The notes beneath the pieces are model-generated. The model searched no databases, was not told where the DNA came from, and saw nothing but the letters and a program-made list of their open reading frames with translations. DNA of 64,000 nt from Erysipelotrichales bacterium (GTDB lineage Bacteria; Bacillota_I; Bacilli_A; Erysipelotrichales; Erysipelotrichaceae): assembly GCA_910575705.1 (NCBI GenBank), contig CAJTFG010000001.1, positions 745,217 to 809,216 on the forward strand. Reading direction: 5' to 3'. The position numbers and the translations under genes were made by a program. This document shows, piece by piece, positions 1 through 8,293 of the stretch (the first letter of the stretch is position 1; every line of letters begins with the position of its first letter).

Positions 1-663
1 TTTGCGATATTTGTATTATTAACCAGAACGTTTGCCATTTATGGGATCGATCATTTGAAGCCGGCGTTTGCTTATGTCGGTACGACGGTTGTTTTACTTC
101 TGTTTTATTTGATCTTCGGCTATGCGATACTATTGCTTATAACGGCTAAGCTGAATCCTAAGGCATTTATTCGTAAGATCGCCAAAGTTGCGCTGTTTGG
201 CTTTTCTACATCATCCAGTGCCGCAACGCTTCCGTTAAATACCAAGACGACGACAGAAGAATTGGGTGTCAGTGAAGAGATCGCTTCTTTTACGCTTCCT
301 TTGGGTATGACGGTAAATATGAACGGTACGGCGATCATGCAAGTATTAGCGGCGATCTTCGTAGCGGCAAGTGCCGGTTATGAAGTTACGGTTGCCAATA
401 TCGCAGTGATCGCGGTCTTGGCGCTTGTATCTTCTATCGGTACACCTGCGGCTCCCGGAGCCGGTGCTGTTATATTGTTTACGATCTTGAGTGGACTAGG
501 GTATACGAATGATGCGGCATTGCTGGCATATTCTTTGATTTTAGCTATCAATCGTCCGATTGAGATGCTGGTAACTTCTCTGAATGTCGTAGGTGACTCC
601 GCAGCTTGTATCTATGTCGCAAAAAGTGAAGATATGCTGGATGAGGATATGTATAACAGCTGA
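1..663 (+). CDS. dicarboxylate/amino acid:cation symporter (C-terminal part)
   Basis: This is the C-terminal ~220 residues of a DAACS (SDF) family symporter, an inner-membrane carrier that imports dicarboxylates or acidic/neutral amino acids with Na+ or H+. The reading frame is open from base 1, so the gene starts upstream of the window. Visible family signatures are the serine-rich re-entrant loop STSSSAATLP and the NMNGT motif (usually NMDGT) of the substrate/cation site. Hydrophobic helices follow, then a charged tail ending in EDMYNS. A strong terminator follows directly. The substrate cannot be assigned from this fragment. Confidence 0.9.
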   Translation, partial: FAIFVLLTRTFAIYGIDHLKPAFAYVGTTVVLLLFYLIFGYAILLLITAKLNPKAFIRKIAKVALFGFSTSSSAATLPLNTKTTTEELGVSEEIASFTLPLGMTVNMNGTAIMQVLAAIFVAASAGYEVTVANIAVIAVLALVSSIGTPAAPGAGAVILFTILSGLGYTNDAALLAYSLILAINRPIEMLVTSLNVVGDSAACIYVAKSEDMLDEDMYNS

Positions 664-670
664 TGAAAAG

Positions 671-693
671 GCACGAAGATTCGTGCTTTTTTT
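671..693 (+). terminator. rho-independent terminator after symporter
   Basis: A 7-bp perfect stem, GCACGAA/TTCGTGC with a 2-nt loop, is followed by a run of seven T. It begins 8 bases after the stop codon of the symporter. Confidence 0.85.
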
Positions 694-726
694 GTAAAGA
701 TATATTTCGTTCATTTGCATACATTC

Positions 727-755
727 ATGACAAACTCGCATTGTTCGTATATAAT
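727..755 (+). promoter_or_regulatory. sigma-A promoter of the pyrophosphatase gene
   Basis: ATGACA at 727-732 and a perfect TATAAT at 750-755 are separated by 17 bases. The start codon of the pyrophosphatase lies 27 bases downstream of the -10 box. Confidence 0.6.
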
Positions 756-781
756 AACATTGTAAAAGAACGGAGGTTCCT

Positions 782-2383
782 ATGTTACATATCATCGGTC
801 ATAAAAATCCGGATACGGATTCTATTTGTGCAGCATTGGCCTATGCGGCTTTGAAAAACAAGCTGGGCTATGATGCCAGAGCATATCGTATAGGAGACAT
901 GAATGAGGAAACGATCTTTATTCTGAAAAAACTGAAACAAAACGCTCCGGAGTATTTGGGGAGTGCCAAAAACAGATTGTATGAGATCGAGTTTGATCAA
1001 CCGCTGCTGGTACATAAGCAGGATACGATCAAATACGCTTGGAATAAAATCAAAGGAAGCCGGGCAAAATCGTTGACGGTCATCGATGAAGATCAGCATC
1101 AGGTCGGAATGGTGTCTATGTCGGATCTGAGCCGGTTTTTGATGCGTGAATATATTGAATTTCCGCAATATATGCAGACGGCTTCTTTAAAGGATATTTC
1201 GGAAACTATAGGAGCCAGCATTCTCGTTCATCCCGAGACGTTTCAAAATAACGGTTCTGTCTTGTTTTTATCTTCTATGCAGGATATTAAGGATGTGAAA
1301 GGCAGCATTGTCGTATCGCATAATCATGAGGTATGCCGCAAATGCATAGAACAGCACCCGGCTTGCATCATCTTATTGAATATTACCGATTGTGATGAGC
1401 TGCTGCGCTATGCAAAGGAAAATGATATTGCTGTTTTACGAACGACGCATAGCATTATCCATGTATCAAGGGAAATTTATCAGGCGATTCCGATCCGTAC
1501 TTTGATGAGTACGAATACGGTAACTTTTGATTCAAAAAGCTTTGTGGATGATGTGTATAATCGCATATCGAAAACGAGGTTTCGCAGCTATCCGGTCGTT
1601 AATGAAGAAAATAAAGTGATCGGACAAGTATCCCGTTATCATCTGCTGGCGAGTGAAAAGAAGAAATTTGTGCTTGTCGATCATAATGAATTTACGCAGA
1701 GCATTGATGATATCGACAGCGGGGAAGTTGTGGAGATCATCGATCATCACCGTATCGGAAATGTAGAAACCGCTCATCCGATCATGTTCCGCAATCAGAT
1801 CGTCGGAAGTACCTGTACGATCGTGTACAATATGTATAAAGAATACGGCATTCAGCCGGATAAGCAGATCGCCAGTTTGCTGTTGAGCGGTATCCTTTCG
1901 GATACGATGAACTTTCAATCACCGACAGCAACGGATATCGATCGTACATGTGCGAAAGAGCTGTCAGAATTATCCGGTATCCATATGGATGAATTTGCGA
2001 AAGAGATCTTTGCGATCACAGCGACGTTGCATGGAAAATCTTACAGTGAGATCTTATATCATGATTTCAAAGAATACTCCATCCATAACTATAGTGTTGC
2101 GATCGGACAGATCAACATTTCCGATTTGCATGAAGTGTATTCTATTGAAAAAGAGTTTACGGAGTATATGACGATCATCAATAATGTGAATACTTTTGAT
2201 CTTGTATTAATGTGCTTCACGAAGGTAGATGGCAGTGGTTCTTATATGATCGGGATCGGTAAGATTCACGATGTGGTAAAAGAAGCTTTCAAGGATGAGA
2301 TAAAGGATAATTTTGTGCGGCACATCATGTCACGCAAGAAACAGATCGTGCCGAAGCTTACGGATGCGCTCAGTGATTATTAA
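782..2383 (+). CDS. ppaC: Mn-dependent inorganic pyrophosphatase with CBS-DRTGG insert
   Basis: This is a family II (DHH superfamily) pyrophosphatase that hydrolyses PPi to phosphate in the cytoplasm. It has 533 residues, far longer than the ~310 of the simple enzyme. The N-terminal metal motif GHKNPDTDS gives ligands H7, D11 and D13, and the second half carries VDHNE and DHHRIGN. Between them sit two CBS motifs and a DRTGG domain (about residues 65-300), the arrangement found in adenine-nucleotide-regulated CBS-PPases. A DHHA2 domain ends the protein. The start has a good site (CGGAGG) and a promoter upstream. In this family AMP/ADP inhibit and ATP or diadenosine polyphosphates activate, so regulation here is inferred from the domains. 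Confidence 0.92.
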   Translation: MLHIIGHKNPDTDSICAALAYAALKNKLGYDARAYRIGDMNEETIFILKKLKQNAPEYLGSAKNRLYEIEFDQPLLVHKQDTIKYAWNKIKGSRAKSLTVIDEDQHQVGMVSMSDLSRFLMREYIEFPQYMQTASLKDISETIGASILVHPETFQNNGSVLFLSSMQDIKDVKGSIVVSHNHEVCRKCIEQHPACIILLNITDCDELLRYAKENDIAVLRTTHSIIHVSREIYQAIPIRTLMSTNTVTFDSKSFVDDVYNRISKTRFRSYPVVNEENKVIGQVSRYHLLASEKKKFVLVDHNEFTQSIDDIDSGEVVEIIDHHRIGNVETAHPIMFRNQIVGSTCTIVYNMYKEYGIQPDKQIASLLLSGILSDTMNFQSPTATDIDRTCAKELSELSGIHMDEFAKEIFAITATLHGKSYSEILYHDFKEYSIHNYSVAIGQINISDLHEVYSIEKEFTEYMTIINNVNTFDLVLMCFTKVDGSGSYMIGIGKIHDVVKEAFKDEIKDNFVRHIMSRKKQIVPKLTDALSDY

Positions 2384-2388
2384 AAAGA

Positions 2389-2413
2389 GGAATGCTTATG
2401 TCATTCCTTTTTT
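2389..2413 (+). terminator. terminator after ppaC
   Basis: GGAATG/CATTCC forms the core of the stem around a 7-nt loop, with flanking A and T runs extending it, and six T follow. It ends transcription just before the htpG control region. Confidence 0.8.
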
Positions 2414-2454
2414 GTTTATATAAGAATAGGATAGAGAAATAAATATGACAGAAA

Positions 2455-2481
2455 CTAGCACTCATATATTGACAGTGCTAA
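2455..2481 (+). promoter_or_regulatory. CIRCE operator 1 (HrcA site) of htpG
   Basis: The left arm CTAGCACTC (2455-2463) and right arm CAGTGCTAA (2473-2481) are separated by exactly 9 bases. Each arm matches 8 of 9 positions of the CIRCE consensus TTAGCACTC-N9-GAGTGCTAA. The operator overlaps the -35 box of the htpG promoter, so HrcA bound here should block RNA polymerase. Confidence 0.9.
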
Positions 2482-2497
2482 GCAAATGGCATATACT
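2469..2497 (+). promoter_or_regulatory. sigma-A promoter of htpG
   Basis: A perfect TTGACA (2469-2474) and TATACT (2492-2497) lie 17 bases apart. Transcription should start near 2504, between the arms of the second CIRCE-like element. Confidence 0.88.
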
Positions 2498-2498
2498 G

Positions 2499-2525
2499 TT
2501 AGCAGAAGTTGTATTAGAGTGCTAA
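2499..2525 (+). promoter_or_regulatory. CIRCE-like operator 2 over the htpG start site
   Basis: The left arm TTAGCAGAA (2499-2507; 6 of 9 matches) and a perfect right arm GAGTGCTAA (2517-2525) again have a 9-base spacer. It covers the expected transcription start and runs up to the ribosome binding site. With operator 1 it makes a double HrcA control region. Confidence 0.75.
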
Positions 2526-2537
2526 CGGAGGTATAAC

Positions 2538-4466
2538 ATGAGCAGAAAAAAACAATTTAAAGCAGAGTCAAAGCGCTTGCTGGATTTAATGATCAATTCT
2601 ATTTATACGCATAAGGAAATCTTTTTAAGAGAGCTTATCTCCAATGCGAGTGATGCTATTGATAAGCTGTATTACCGTTCATTGACGGAAAATTTGAAAG
2701 ATGTCGATCGTGATGCTTTTGTGATTCAGCTGGAACTTGATAAAGACAATCGTACGATCACGATTCATGATAATGGATTGGGAATGAATAAAGAAGAGCT
2801 GGAACAGAATCTGGGAACGATTGCGAAAAGTGGTTCATTGTCTTTTAAAAAAGAGTTGGAAGAGCAGGAACATCAGGATGATGTAGATATCATCGGTCAA
2901 TTCGGTGTTGGATTTTATTCCGCATTTATGGTTGCCCGAAATGTTGAGGTAATCTCTAAGAAGTATGGAGAAGAACAGGGGTATATTTGGAAATCCAATG
3001 CGGCGGATGGATATACTATTGATGAGATCGACTGCGATCATAACGGAACGAGCATCACGCTGTTTTTGAAGGATAATACGGATGATGAGAATTTTGATGA
3101 TTATTTGCAGACATATGAGATTGAACGTCTGATCCGTAAGTATTCCGATTACATTCGCTATCCGATCAAGATGGAAGTAGAAGAACAAAGAGAAGTGAAA
3201 GCCGATACAGAGGAAGAAAACAGCGAACCGAAGTATGAAACCGTAAAGGAAAATAAAACGCTGAATTCTATGATTCCTTTGTGGAAAAGAAATAAGTCTG
3301 ATATTACCGATGAGGAGTATCACGAGTTTTATAAGGATAAATTCAATGATTACAGCGATCCGCAGAAAGTCATTCACATGAGTGTAGAAGGAAATGTTTC
3401 CTTTACGAGCTTGTTGTTTATCCCCGGGAAAACACCGATGAATTATTATTCTCAGGATTATCAAAGAGGATTGCAGCTGTATAGCCGCGGCGTCTTCATC
3501 ATGGATAAGGCAGAGGAATTGATTCCGGAATATTTCCGTTTTGTAAAGGGACTTGTGGATTCTCAGGATCTGAGCCTGAATATCTCTCGCGAGATGCTCC
3601 AGCATGATCGTCAGCTGAAGCTGATCGCCAACCGCTTGGAAAAGAAGATCAAATCGGAATTGATGACGATGCAGAAAAACGAGCGAGAAGAATATGAAAA
3701 ATTCTGGAATAATTTCGGTTTACAGATCAAATTCGGTATTTATAACAACTACGGAATGAATAAAGACGCTCTTCAGGATCTGCTCATGTTTTATTCTTCC
3801 AGCGAGAAAAAGCTCGTTACCTTGGACGAATATGTAGAACGGATGAAAGAAGGACAGGAATGCATCTATTTTGTCAGTGGCGATACCATTGATAAGATCG
3901 ATAAACTGCCGCAGTGTGAGCTTGTAAAGGATAAGGGATATGAGATCCTGTATCTGACGGATAACGTGGATGAATTCTGTATTCAGGTTTTGATGCAATA
4001 TAAAGATAAGAAGTTTAAAAATATCAATCAAGGTGATCTGAATCTGGAAAGTGAAGAAGAAAAGAAACAGTTGGAAGAAACGGCGGAAGAAAATAAAGAA
4101 CTTTTACAGAATTTAAAAGATGCGCTTGGGGATAAGGTGCAGGAAGTCAAGATTTCTTCTCGTTTGAAAACAGATCCGGTTTGTTTGACAAGCGATGAGG
4201 GGATGTCATTTGAGATGGAAAAGGTGCTCAGCGCTATGCCGGAAGGTAATCCGTATGGTATGAAGGCGACGCGCATTTTGGAAATCAATCCGAATCATGA
4301 GATATTCGGCGCATTGCAAAACGTATATGCTTCTGATCCGGATGCTGTAAAGGATTATGCGGAATTGTTGTATAATCAGGCATTGTTGATCGAAGGATTT
4401 GCGATTGATGATCCTATGGAGTTTTCCAGAAAAATATGTGAATTTATGATAAAGGCTGCGAAATAA
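2538..4466 (+). CDS. htpG: chaperone protein HtpG (Hsp90)
   Basis: This is the bacterial Hsp90, a dimeric cytoplasmic ATP-dependent chaperone that remodels client proteins under stress. The 642 residues match the family length. The GHKL ATPase motifs are in place: ELISNASDA (E32, N36, D39), the DNGLGM ATP-contact loop, GTIAKSG, and the lid-proximal GQFGVGFYSAF. A charged linker around residues 210-235 separates the N-terminal and middle domains. It is monocistronic, with a GGAGG site 8 bases before ATG and a terminator after it. The paired CIRCE elements indicate HrcA heat-shock control. In B. subtilis, by contrast, htpG is not in the HrcA regulon. Confidence 0.97.
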   Translation: MSRKKQFKAESKRLLDLMINSIYTHKEIFLRELISNASDAIDKLYYRSLTENLKDVDRDAFVIQLELDKDNRTITIHDNGLGMNKEELEQNLGTIAKSGSLSFKKELEEQEHQDDVDIIGQFGVGFYSAFMVARNVEVISKKYGEEQGYIWKSNAADGYTIDEIDCDHNGTSITLFLKDNTDDENFDDYLQTYEIERLIRKYSDYIRYPIKMEVEEQREVKADTEEENSEPKYETVKENKTLNSMIPLWKRNKSDITDEEYHEFYKDKFNDYSDPQKVIHMSVEGNVSFTSLLFIPGKTPMNYYSQDYQRGLQLYSRGVFIMDKAEELIPEYFRFVKGLVDSQDLSLNISREMLQHDRQLKLIANRLEKKIKSELMTMQKNEREEYEKFWNNFGLQIKFGIYNNYGMNKDALQDLLMFYSSSEKKLVTLDEYVERMKEGQECIYFVSGDTIDKIDKLPQCELVKDKGYEILYLTDNVDEFCIQVLMQYKDKKFKNINQGDLNLESEEEKKQLEETAEENKELLQNLKDALGDKVQEVKISSRLKTDPVCLTSDEGMSFEMEKVLSAMPEGNPYGMKATRILEINPNHEIFGALQNVYASDPDAVKDYAELLYNQALLIEGFAIDDPMEFSRKICEFMIKAAK

Positions 4467-4494
4467 AAAGGCCTTCGTAAATTACAAAAAGAAT

Positions 4495-4529
4495 ACAGAC
4501 ATTTGTCAAAGGACAGATGTCTGTTTTTG
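4495..4529 (+). terminator. terminator after htpG
   Basis: ACAGACAT/ATGTCTGT is an 8-bp perfect stem closed by a 14-nt loop and followed by TTTT. Confidence 0.75.
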
Positions 4530-4533
4530 TTAA

Positions 4534-4644
4534 AAGTTTGAACAGGGGTTGGCAAGATTACCGGCAATCGTTGTTAAAGAGATCGGAACTCTGGGTGTAA
4601 ATGGGGTGATGGGACCTGTTGGTCGATTGGATAAATTTTTTTAA
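4534..4644 (+). pseudogene. unidentified C-terminal gene remnant
   Basis: A short open frame without start codon or ribosome binding site reads, in part, ARLPAIVVKEIGTLGVNGVM and ends at TAA 4642-4644. Its own terminator follows at 4692-4713, although htpG already has one upstream. That pattern suggests the 3' stump of a deleted gene. I do not recognise the family. The rest of the 285-base gap between htpG and the next gene holds only the two terminators and the next promoter region. Confidence 0.3.
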
Positions 4645-4691
4645 AATAATGTTGTAGTTTCAAACTCAATCTCCTTGTAAATACTAATATT

Positions 4692-4713
4692 AAAGACTTT
4701 AGGTCTTTTTTTG
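4692..4713 (+). terminator. second terminator downstream of the remnant
   Basis: AAAGAC/GTCTTT forms a short stem with a 5-nt loop, followed by a T run up to 4712. Confidence 0.6.
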
Positions 4714-4769
4714 ATTCAAAAAGCAAGGATATGATAAAATGAATACACAGAGTGAAAGGGAGAATATGT

Positions 4770-5213
4770 ATGGCGATGCGTGATCCAAAGAAAACGATCG
4801 GTAATTTGATTCATAAGCAGAAAACCGTTTATATCAGTTCTGTCGATGAAGACGGGTTTCCTCATATTCGGGCGATGTTGGCTCCTCGGGTTATAGAAGG
4901 TATTCATACGTTTTATTTCTCTACTAATACGTCATCTTCTAAGATAGCACAGTATCGGCGTGAGCCTAAAGCCAGTATTTATTTTTGCGATCTTCGTTTC
5001 TTTCGAGGCGTGATGCTGATGGGTGTTATGGAAGTGCTGGAAGATCCGGAAACGAAAAAAATGATATGGGAAACAGGGGATAGGATGTATTATAAAAAGG
5101 GCGTAGGCGATCCGGATTATTGTGTTTTAAAGTTTACGGCTTTTAAAGGAAAGTATTACAGTAATTTTCATACTGAAACATTTGTGATCGACAAAGCCGA
5201 TAAAGCGCTGTAG
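4770..5213 (+). CDS. pyridoxamine 5'-phosphate oxidase family protein
   Basis: This is a 147-residue split-barrel flavin-binding protein of the PNPOx-like superfamily (general stress protein 26-like). The N-terminal strand pattern TVYISSVDEDGFPHIRAM, the SSSKIAQYRREPKASIYF segment and the following RGVMLMGVMEVL strand are typical. ATG 4770 is preferred over the in-frame GTG at 4752 because an AAAGGGAG site sits 6 bases before it. Members bind FMN, F420 or haem, and the cofactor and substrate cannot be fixed here. The gene is followed 19 bases later by the HAD gene, probably in one transcript. Confidence 0.8.
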   Translation: MAMRDPKKTIGNLIHKQKTVYISSVDEDGFPHIRAMLAPRVIEGIHTFYFSTNTSSSKIAQYRREPKASIYFCDLRFFRGVMLMGVMEVLEDPETKKMIWETGDRMYYKKGVGDPDYCVLKFTAFKGKYYSNFHTETFVIDKADKAL

Positions 5214-5232
5214 GGAAGGAGAGAGGATCGTA

Positions 5233-5850
5233 ATGATTAAACATGTGATCTTTGATATCGGAAATGTACTGGTTACATTTCATCCGGTATCTTATTTTAA
5301 AAAATATTTTGATGAAGCGACGGCCTCTTTTTTGTGCGATGAAGTATTTGCCAGTGAACAGTGGCGTTTCGTTGATCAAGGTATTTTATCCGAAGGAGAG
5401 GCAAAAGACTACTTTTTGAAGAAGCTGCCTTCCTATGCCATTCAGCTGCAAGTGCTTTTTGATAACTGGAAAGGTCTTATGACATTGAAGGAAGAGACGT
5501 ATGCATTATTGAAGAGGCTTCGGGATGACGGATATTGCCTGTATATCTTATCGAATATCGGAGAAGAATCGTATGCTTATTGTATACGTCATTTTCCATT
5601 TTTTGAAGATGTGAAAGGCGGGGTGTTTTCTTATCAGGAGAAAGTGGTAAAGCCGGATCCTGCTATATATGAGTGCTTATTGAATCGTTATAAATTATTA
5701 CCCGGGGAATGTATCTTTTTTGATGATGAGCCTGAAAATGTCAAAGCGGCATGTAAAATAGGAATTCATGCGGTTTTATTCCGAGATATTGCACAGGCTG
5801 AAAAAGATCTTGCGGATATTCTGGCAGAGGAAGAATATGCTGAGAGTTGA
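5233..5850 (+). CDS. HAD-IA family hydrolase (YihX-like phosphatase)
   Basis: This 205-residue haloacid dehalogenase superfamily phosphatase has motif I FDIGNVL near residue 8, the variant of DxDxT seen in YihX-type sugar-phosphate phosphatases. Motif II is LYILSNIGEE, motif III lies around KVVKPDPAIYE, and motif IV is FFDDEPENV. The nucleophile is the first Asp of motif I. The helical cap at residues ~20-85 is the C1 type. The likely substrate is a phosphorylated sugar or nucleotide. Its 3' end overlaps the following methyltransferase gene by 14 bases, so the two are translationally linked. Confidence 0.85.
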   Translation: MIKHVIFDIGNVLVTFHPVSYFKKYFDEATASFLCDEVFASEQWRFVDQGILSEGEAKDYFLKKLPSYAIQLQVLFDNWKGLMTLKEETYALLKRLRDDGYCLYILSNIGEESYAYCIRHFPFFEDVKGGVFSYQEKVVKPDPAIYECLLNRYKLLPGECIFFDDEPENVKAACKIGIHAVLFRDIAQAEKDLADILAEEEYAES

Positions 5851-7189
5851 TCAGATCGTAAAAGGAAGTGTGGAACAGCTGGATGTCCATGGTACGGGGA
5901 TTTTGGCGATCAACAGGGATCGCGTATATGTCGCAGACGTACTTCCGGGGGAGAGTATTCGTGTAAAGATCGTTAAAAAGATAAAAGAGGGGTATGTCGG
6001 TACCGTTGTACAGATCGATGTTCCATCTCCGTTGCGTATAGAGCCGCCATGCAAGATCAGTAAGATGTGCGGCAGCTGCCATTACCTTCACATAGATTAT
6101 GCACATCAGCTGAAAATAAAGAAAAAAGCAGTTATTTCTTTATGTATGGAAGAACATATGCCGCTGCATGTGCATGATGTCATAGGAATGAAAGATCCCT
6201 ATGCATATCGCAATAAGATCATCGCGGGATTTTCACGTGATAAAAAAGGGGCGGTCGTCACCGGTTTTTATGAGGAACACAGTCATCGTATCATACCGTA
6301 TGAACGATGTCGGATGCATGATGCAGTATGTGATCGCATCATACAGACTATCCGGAGATTATTGCAGGCATATCGAATAGAACCTTATGATGAAGACCGC
6401 AGAAAAGGAATTTTACGTCATGTATTAATACGTAAGGGTGTAGTTACGGGAAATATAATGGTCGTGCTTGTTACGGCACAGAAGGTGTTCCCCGGGGTGC
6501 GTAATTTCCTTCGTGATCTATTGAAAGAACATCCGGAAATCAGAACGATTATCCAAAATATAAATATGCGAAAAACAAGCGTTGTTTTGGGAAATGAAGA
6601 AAAGGTTCTGTATGGACCGGGATATATCGAAGATGTGCTTTGCGGTCTTCGATTCGGCATATCCTCTCGTTCTTTTTATCAGATCAATCACGACCAGTGT
6701 GAAGCTTTGTATAAGAAGGCGGTGGAATTGCTGCAGCTTAAGGGGAATGAAGTTTTACTGGATGCATACTGCGGGATCGGGACTATCGGTATGTATGCGG
6801 CTTCTCATGTCAAGGAAGTTATCGGTGTGGAATCCAACAAGGATGCCGTGAAGGATGCACAGGCAAATGCAAGGTATAATCGAATAAAAAATATTCGTTT
6901 TATATGTGATGATGCCGGATCGTGCATGGTCGGTATGGCACAGAGAAAACAGCATGTGGATGCGGTTATTATGGATCCTCCTAGAAGCGGCAGTACGGTG
7001 AAGTTCATGGAAGCCGTGAGCAGATTGAAGCCTGGAAAGGTTGTTTATATTTCATGTAGTCCTAAAACACAGATACGTGATTTAAAATATTTTGCAAAAT
7101 TGGGATATCATGCAAAGGAACTGTTTTTATTTGATATGTTTCCGCATACGTATCATGTTGAAAGTATAGTTCTGATGGTAATGAAATAA
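5837..7189 (+). CDS. 23S rRNA (uracil-5-)-methyltransferase, RlmD/RlmCD type
   Basis: This SAM-dependent m5U methyltransferase acts on 23S rRNA. A TRAM RNA-binding domain occupies residues 1-60. An iron-sulfur motif follows with C72, C78, C81 and C158 (CX5CX2C...C). The Rossmann domain shows LLDAYCGIGTIG and MDPPRSG, and the catalytic nucleophile lies in YISCSPKT. Its 450 residues match the family. ATG 5837, inside the end of the HAD gene, was chosen because an AGAGGAAG site precedes it and the protein then begins exactly at the TRAM domain. Firmicutes homologues modify U747, U1939 or both, and the specificity is not resolvable here. Confidence 0.9.
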   Translation: MLRVDQIVKGSVEQLDVHGTGILAINRDRVYVADVLPGESIRVKIVKKIKEGYVGTVVQIDVPSPLRIEPPCKISKMCGSCHYLHIDYAHQLKIKKKAVISLCMEEHMPLHVHDVIGMKDPYAYRNKIIAGFSRDKKGAVVTGFYEEHSHRIIPYERCRMHDAVCDRIIQTIRRLLQAYRIEPYDEDRRKGILRHVLIRKGVVTGNIMVVLVTAQKVFPGVRNFLRDLLKEHPEIRTIIQNINMRKTSVVLGNEEKVLYGPGYIEDVLCGLRFGISSRSFYQINHDQCEALYKKAVELLQLKGNEVLLDAYCGIGTIGMYAASHVKEVIGVESNKDAVKDAQANARYNRIKNIRFICDDAGSCMVGMAQRKQHVDAVIMDPPRSGSTVKFMEAVSRLKPGKVVYISCSPKTQIRDLKYFAKLGYHAKELFLFDMFPHTYHVESIVLMVMK

Positions 7190-7320
7190 AACATTCATTT
7201 TATTATAAACGAAACAATAGCGTGTATAAAAAATAAAAAGATCGAAACGTTCTAAAATGGATGCTTATTATGATATCATTTACGATTTACTTTACGGAAA
7301 TGAATAATGTAAGTATTGCC

Positions 7321-7349
7321 TTGTCCATATAGACAAATTAAGATATAAT
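7321..7349 (+). promoter_or_regulatory. promoter of the toxin-antitoxin operon
   Basis: TTGTCC (7321-7326) and a perfect TATAAT (7344-7349) have a 17-base spacer. The start codon of the antitoxin lies 20 bases downstream of the -10. The 130 bases between the methyltransferase gene and this promoter show no other feature. Confidence 0.75.
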
Positions 7350-7357
7350 ATGTCTAT
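7329..7357 (+). promoter_or_regulatory. inverted-repeat operator flanking the TA -10 box
   Basis: ATAGACA (7329-7335) and TGTCTAT (7351-7357) form a perfect 7-bp inverted repeat whose centres are 22 bases apart, bracketing the -10 box. Phd/YefM antitoxins and their toxin complexes normally autorepress through such palindromes. Confidence 0.6.
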
Positions 7358-7369
7358 GGAGGGATCGAT

Positions 7370-7654
7370 ATGCGGTTTTTACAAGAAACCATCAGACCAT
7401 CAGCTGATTTAAGAAACCATTATAATGAAATATCAAAACAATGCAGGGAAGAAAATACTGTAGTTATTGTAACAGTGAATGGCAGAGGTGATACCGTTTC
7501 GTTGGATTATGAGGAATACAAGCGAATGAAAGCACGAATTGAACTTCTGGAAATGCTTGCGGAAGCAGAAAATGATGTGAAAGAAGGAAAAATTGCTCCA
7601 GTTAGTGAAACATTTGAACAATTAAGAGATTTGTTAGGAGAGAAACCATTTTGA
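7370..7654 (+). CDS. Phd/YefM family antitoxin
   Basis: This 94-residue protein has the N-terminal Phd/YefM fold, with the pattern IRPSADLRNHYNEIS, then VIVTVNGRGDTVSLDYEEY and an amphipathic C-terminal tail that would wrap the toxin. It neutralises the product of the next gene and, by family precedent, represses the operon through the flanking inverted repeat. A GGAGGG site lies 6 bases before ATG. Its stop codon overlaps the toxin start, so production is coupled. Confidence 0.88.
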   Translation: MRFLQETIRPSADLRNHYNEISKQCREENTVVIVTVNGRGDTVSLDYEEYKRMKARIELLEMLAEAENDVKEGKIAPVSETFEQLRDLLGEKPF

Positions 7655-7968
7655 AGTATCAAATCATTCGAACAGATGTAGCGGACGCACAAATCAGAAG
7701 ACTCATCCTCTCTATTGCAGAAAAATTTGGTCGTGAAACAGCACTTCGAAAATTGAGTGAAATAGAAAAAAGAATAATGATTTTGTCTGATTATCCTGAT
7801 ATTGGAACACAGCCTAGATACCTTGCTTTAAAAAGGCAAGGATACAGGGTTTTAATCCTTGATAAAGATTTAGTTTTTTATAAGGTAAATGAAAGGCAAA
7901 AAGAAGTAGTTATCTATGCAGTGGTAGATCAAAGAGAAGATTTTTTAAGCATTATTCAAGGATTATGA
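7651..7968 (+). CDS. RelE/ParE family toxin
   Basis: This 105-residue type II toxin has the RelE/ParE beta-sheet fold. Diagnostic segments are the YPDIGTQPRYL turn, GYRVLILDKDLVFYKVNE and VVIYAVVDQREDF near the C terminus. Translation most likely starts at TTG 7651, which overlaps the antitoxin stop (TTGA); no upstream ATG fits, and this coupling is common in TA modules. Whether it is a ribosome-dependent mRNase (RelE) or a gyrase poison (ParE) is not evident from sequence alone. Confidence 0.88.
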   Translation: MKYQIIRTDVADAQIRRLILSIAEKFGRETALRKLSEIEKRIMILSDYPDIGTQPRYLALKRQGYRVLILDKDLVFYKVNERQKEVVIYAVVDQREDFLSIIQGL

Positions 7969-7998
7969 AGGGATCGCTGTGAAGAAGTGATTCCTTTT
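7968..7998 (+). terminator. probable terminator of the TA operon
   Basis: AAGGGATC pairs with GATTCCTT (one G-T pair), and TTTT overlaps the end of the stem. It starts at the last base of the toxin stop codon. The T tract is short. Confidence 0.5.
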
Positions 7999-8023
7999 AT
8001 ACTAAAAATTTCGATACATTAAA

Positions 8024-8113
8024 ACCGGAAGAAGAAATTATAATTGCATTAGTTATGAAATTTTTAATAAAAGAGAAGATCAAGGGATATGTAGCCTATG
8101 ATTGTTTAATTTA
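8024..8113 (+). pseudogene. unidentified short coding remnant
   Basis: The frame KNFDTLKPEEEIIIALVMKF continues to a TAA just before 8114 without a convincing start or ribosome binding site. Its codon texture is protein-like, but I cannot name the family. It lies between the TA operon and a decayed ATPase gene, so it may be another piece of the same eroded segment. Confidence 0.25.
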
Positions 8114-8293
8114 AAATATACACGACATATTGAGGCCGTTGTTCTGTTGCAAAAAAATAAAAATCGTTGAATGAGGGATATAAGTTATACTAATTTGTAT
8201 CTTTTTAATGGTTTTTAAATATATGTATAATCGTGTTTTATTTGCAATATATGATTGTGCATAATATTGAGTAGGGTTATAATGTGCGTATAA

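Noticed and set aside
2835-3605. 256-codon minus-strand frame inside htpG
   Set aside because: Pure shadow of htpG: hydrophobic, Ile-rich and low complexity, without family resemblance or ribosome binding site.
7258-7308. 16-codon frame MDAYYDIIYDLLYGNE before the TA promoter
   Set aside because: No ribosome binding site or promoter; too short to support without conservation.
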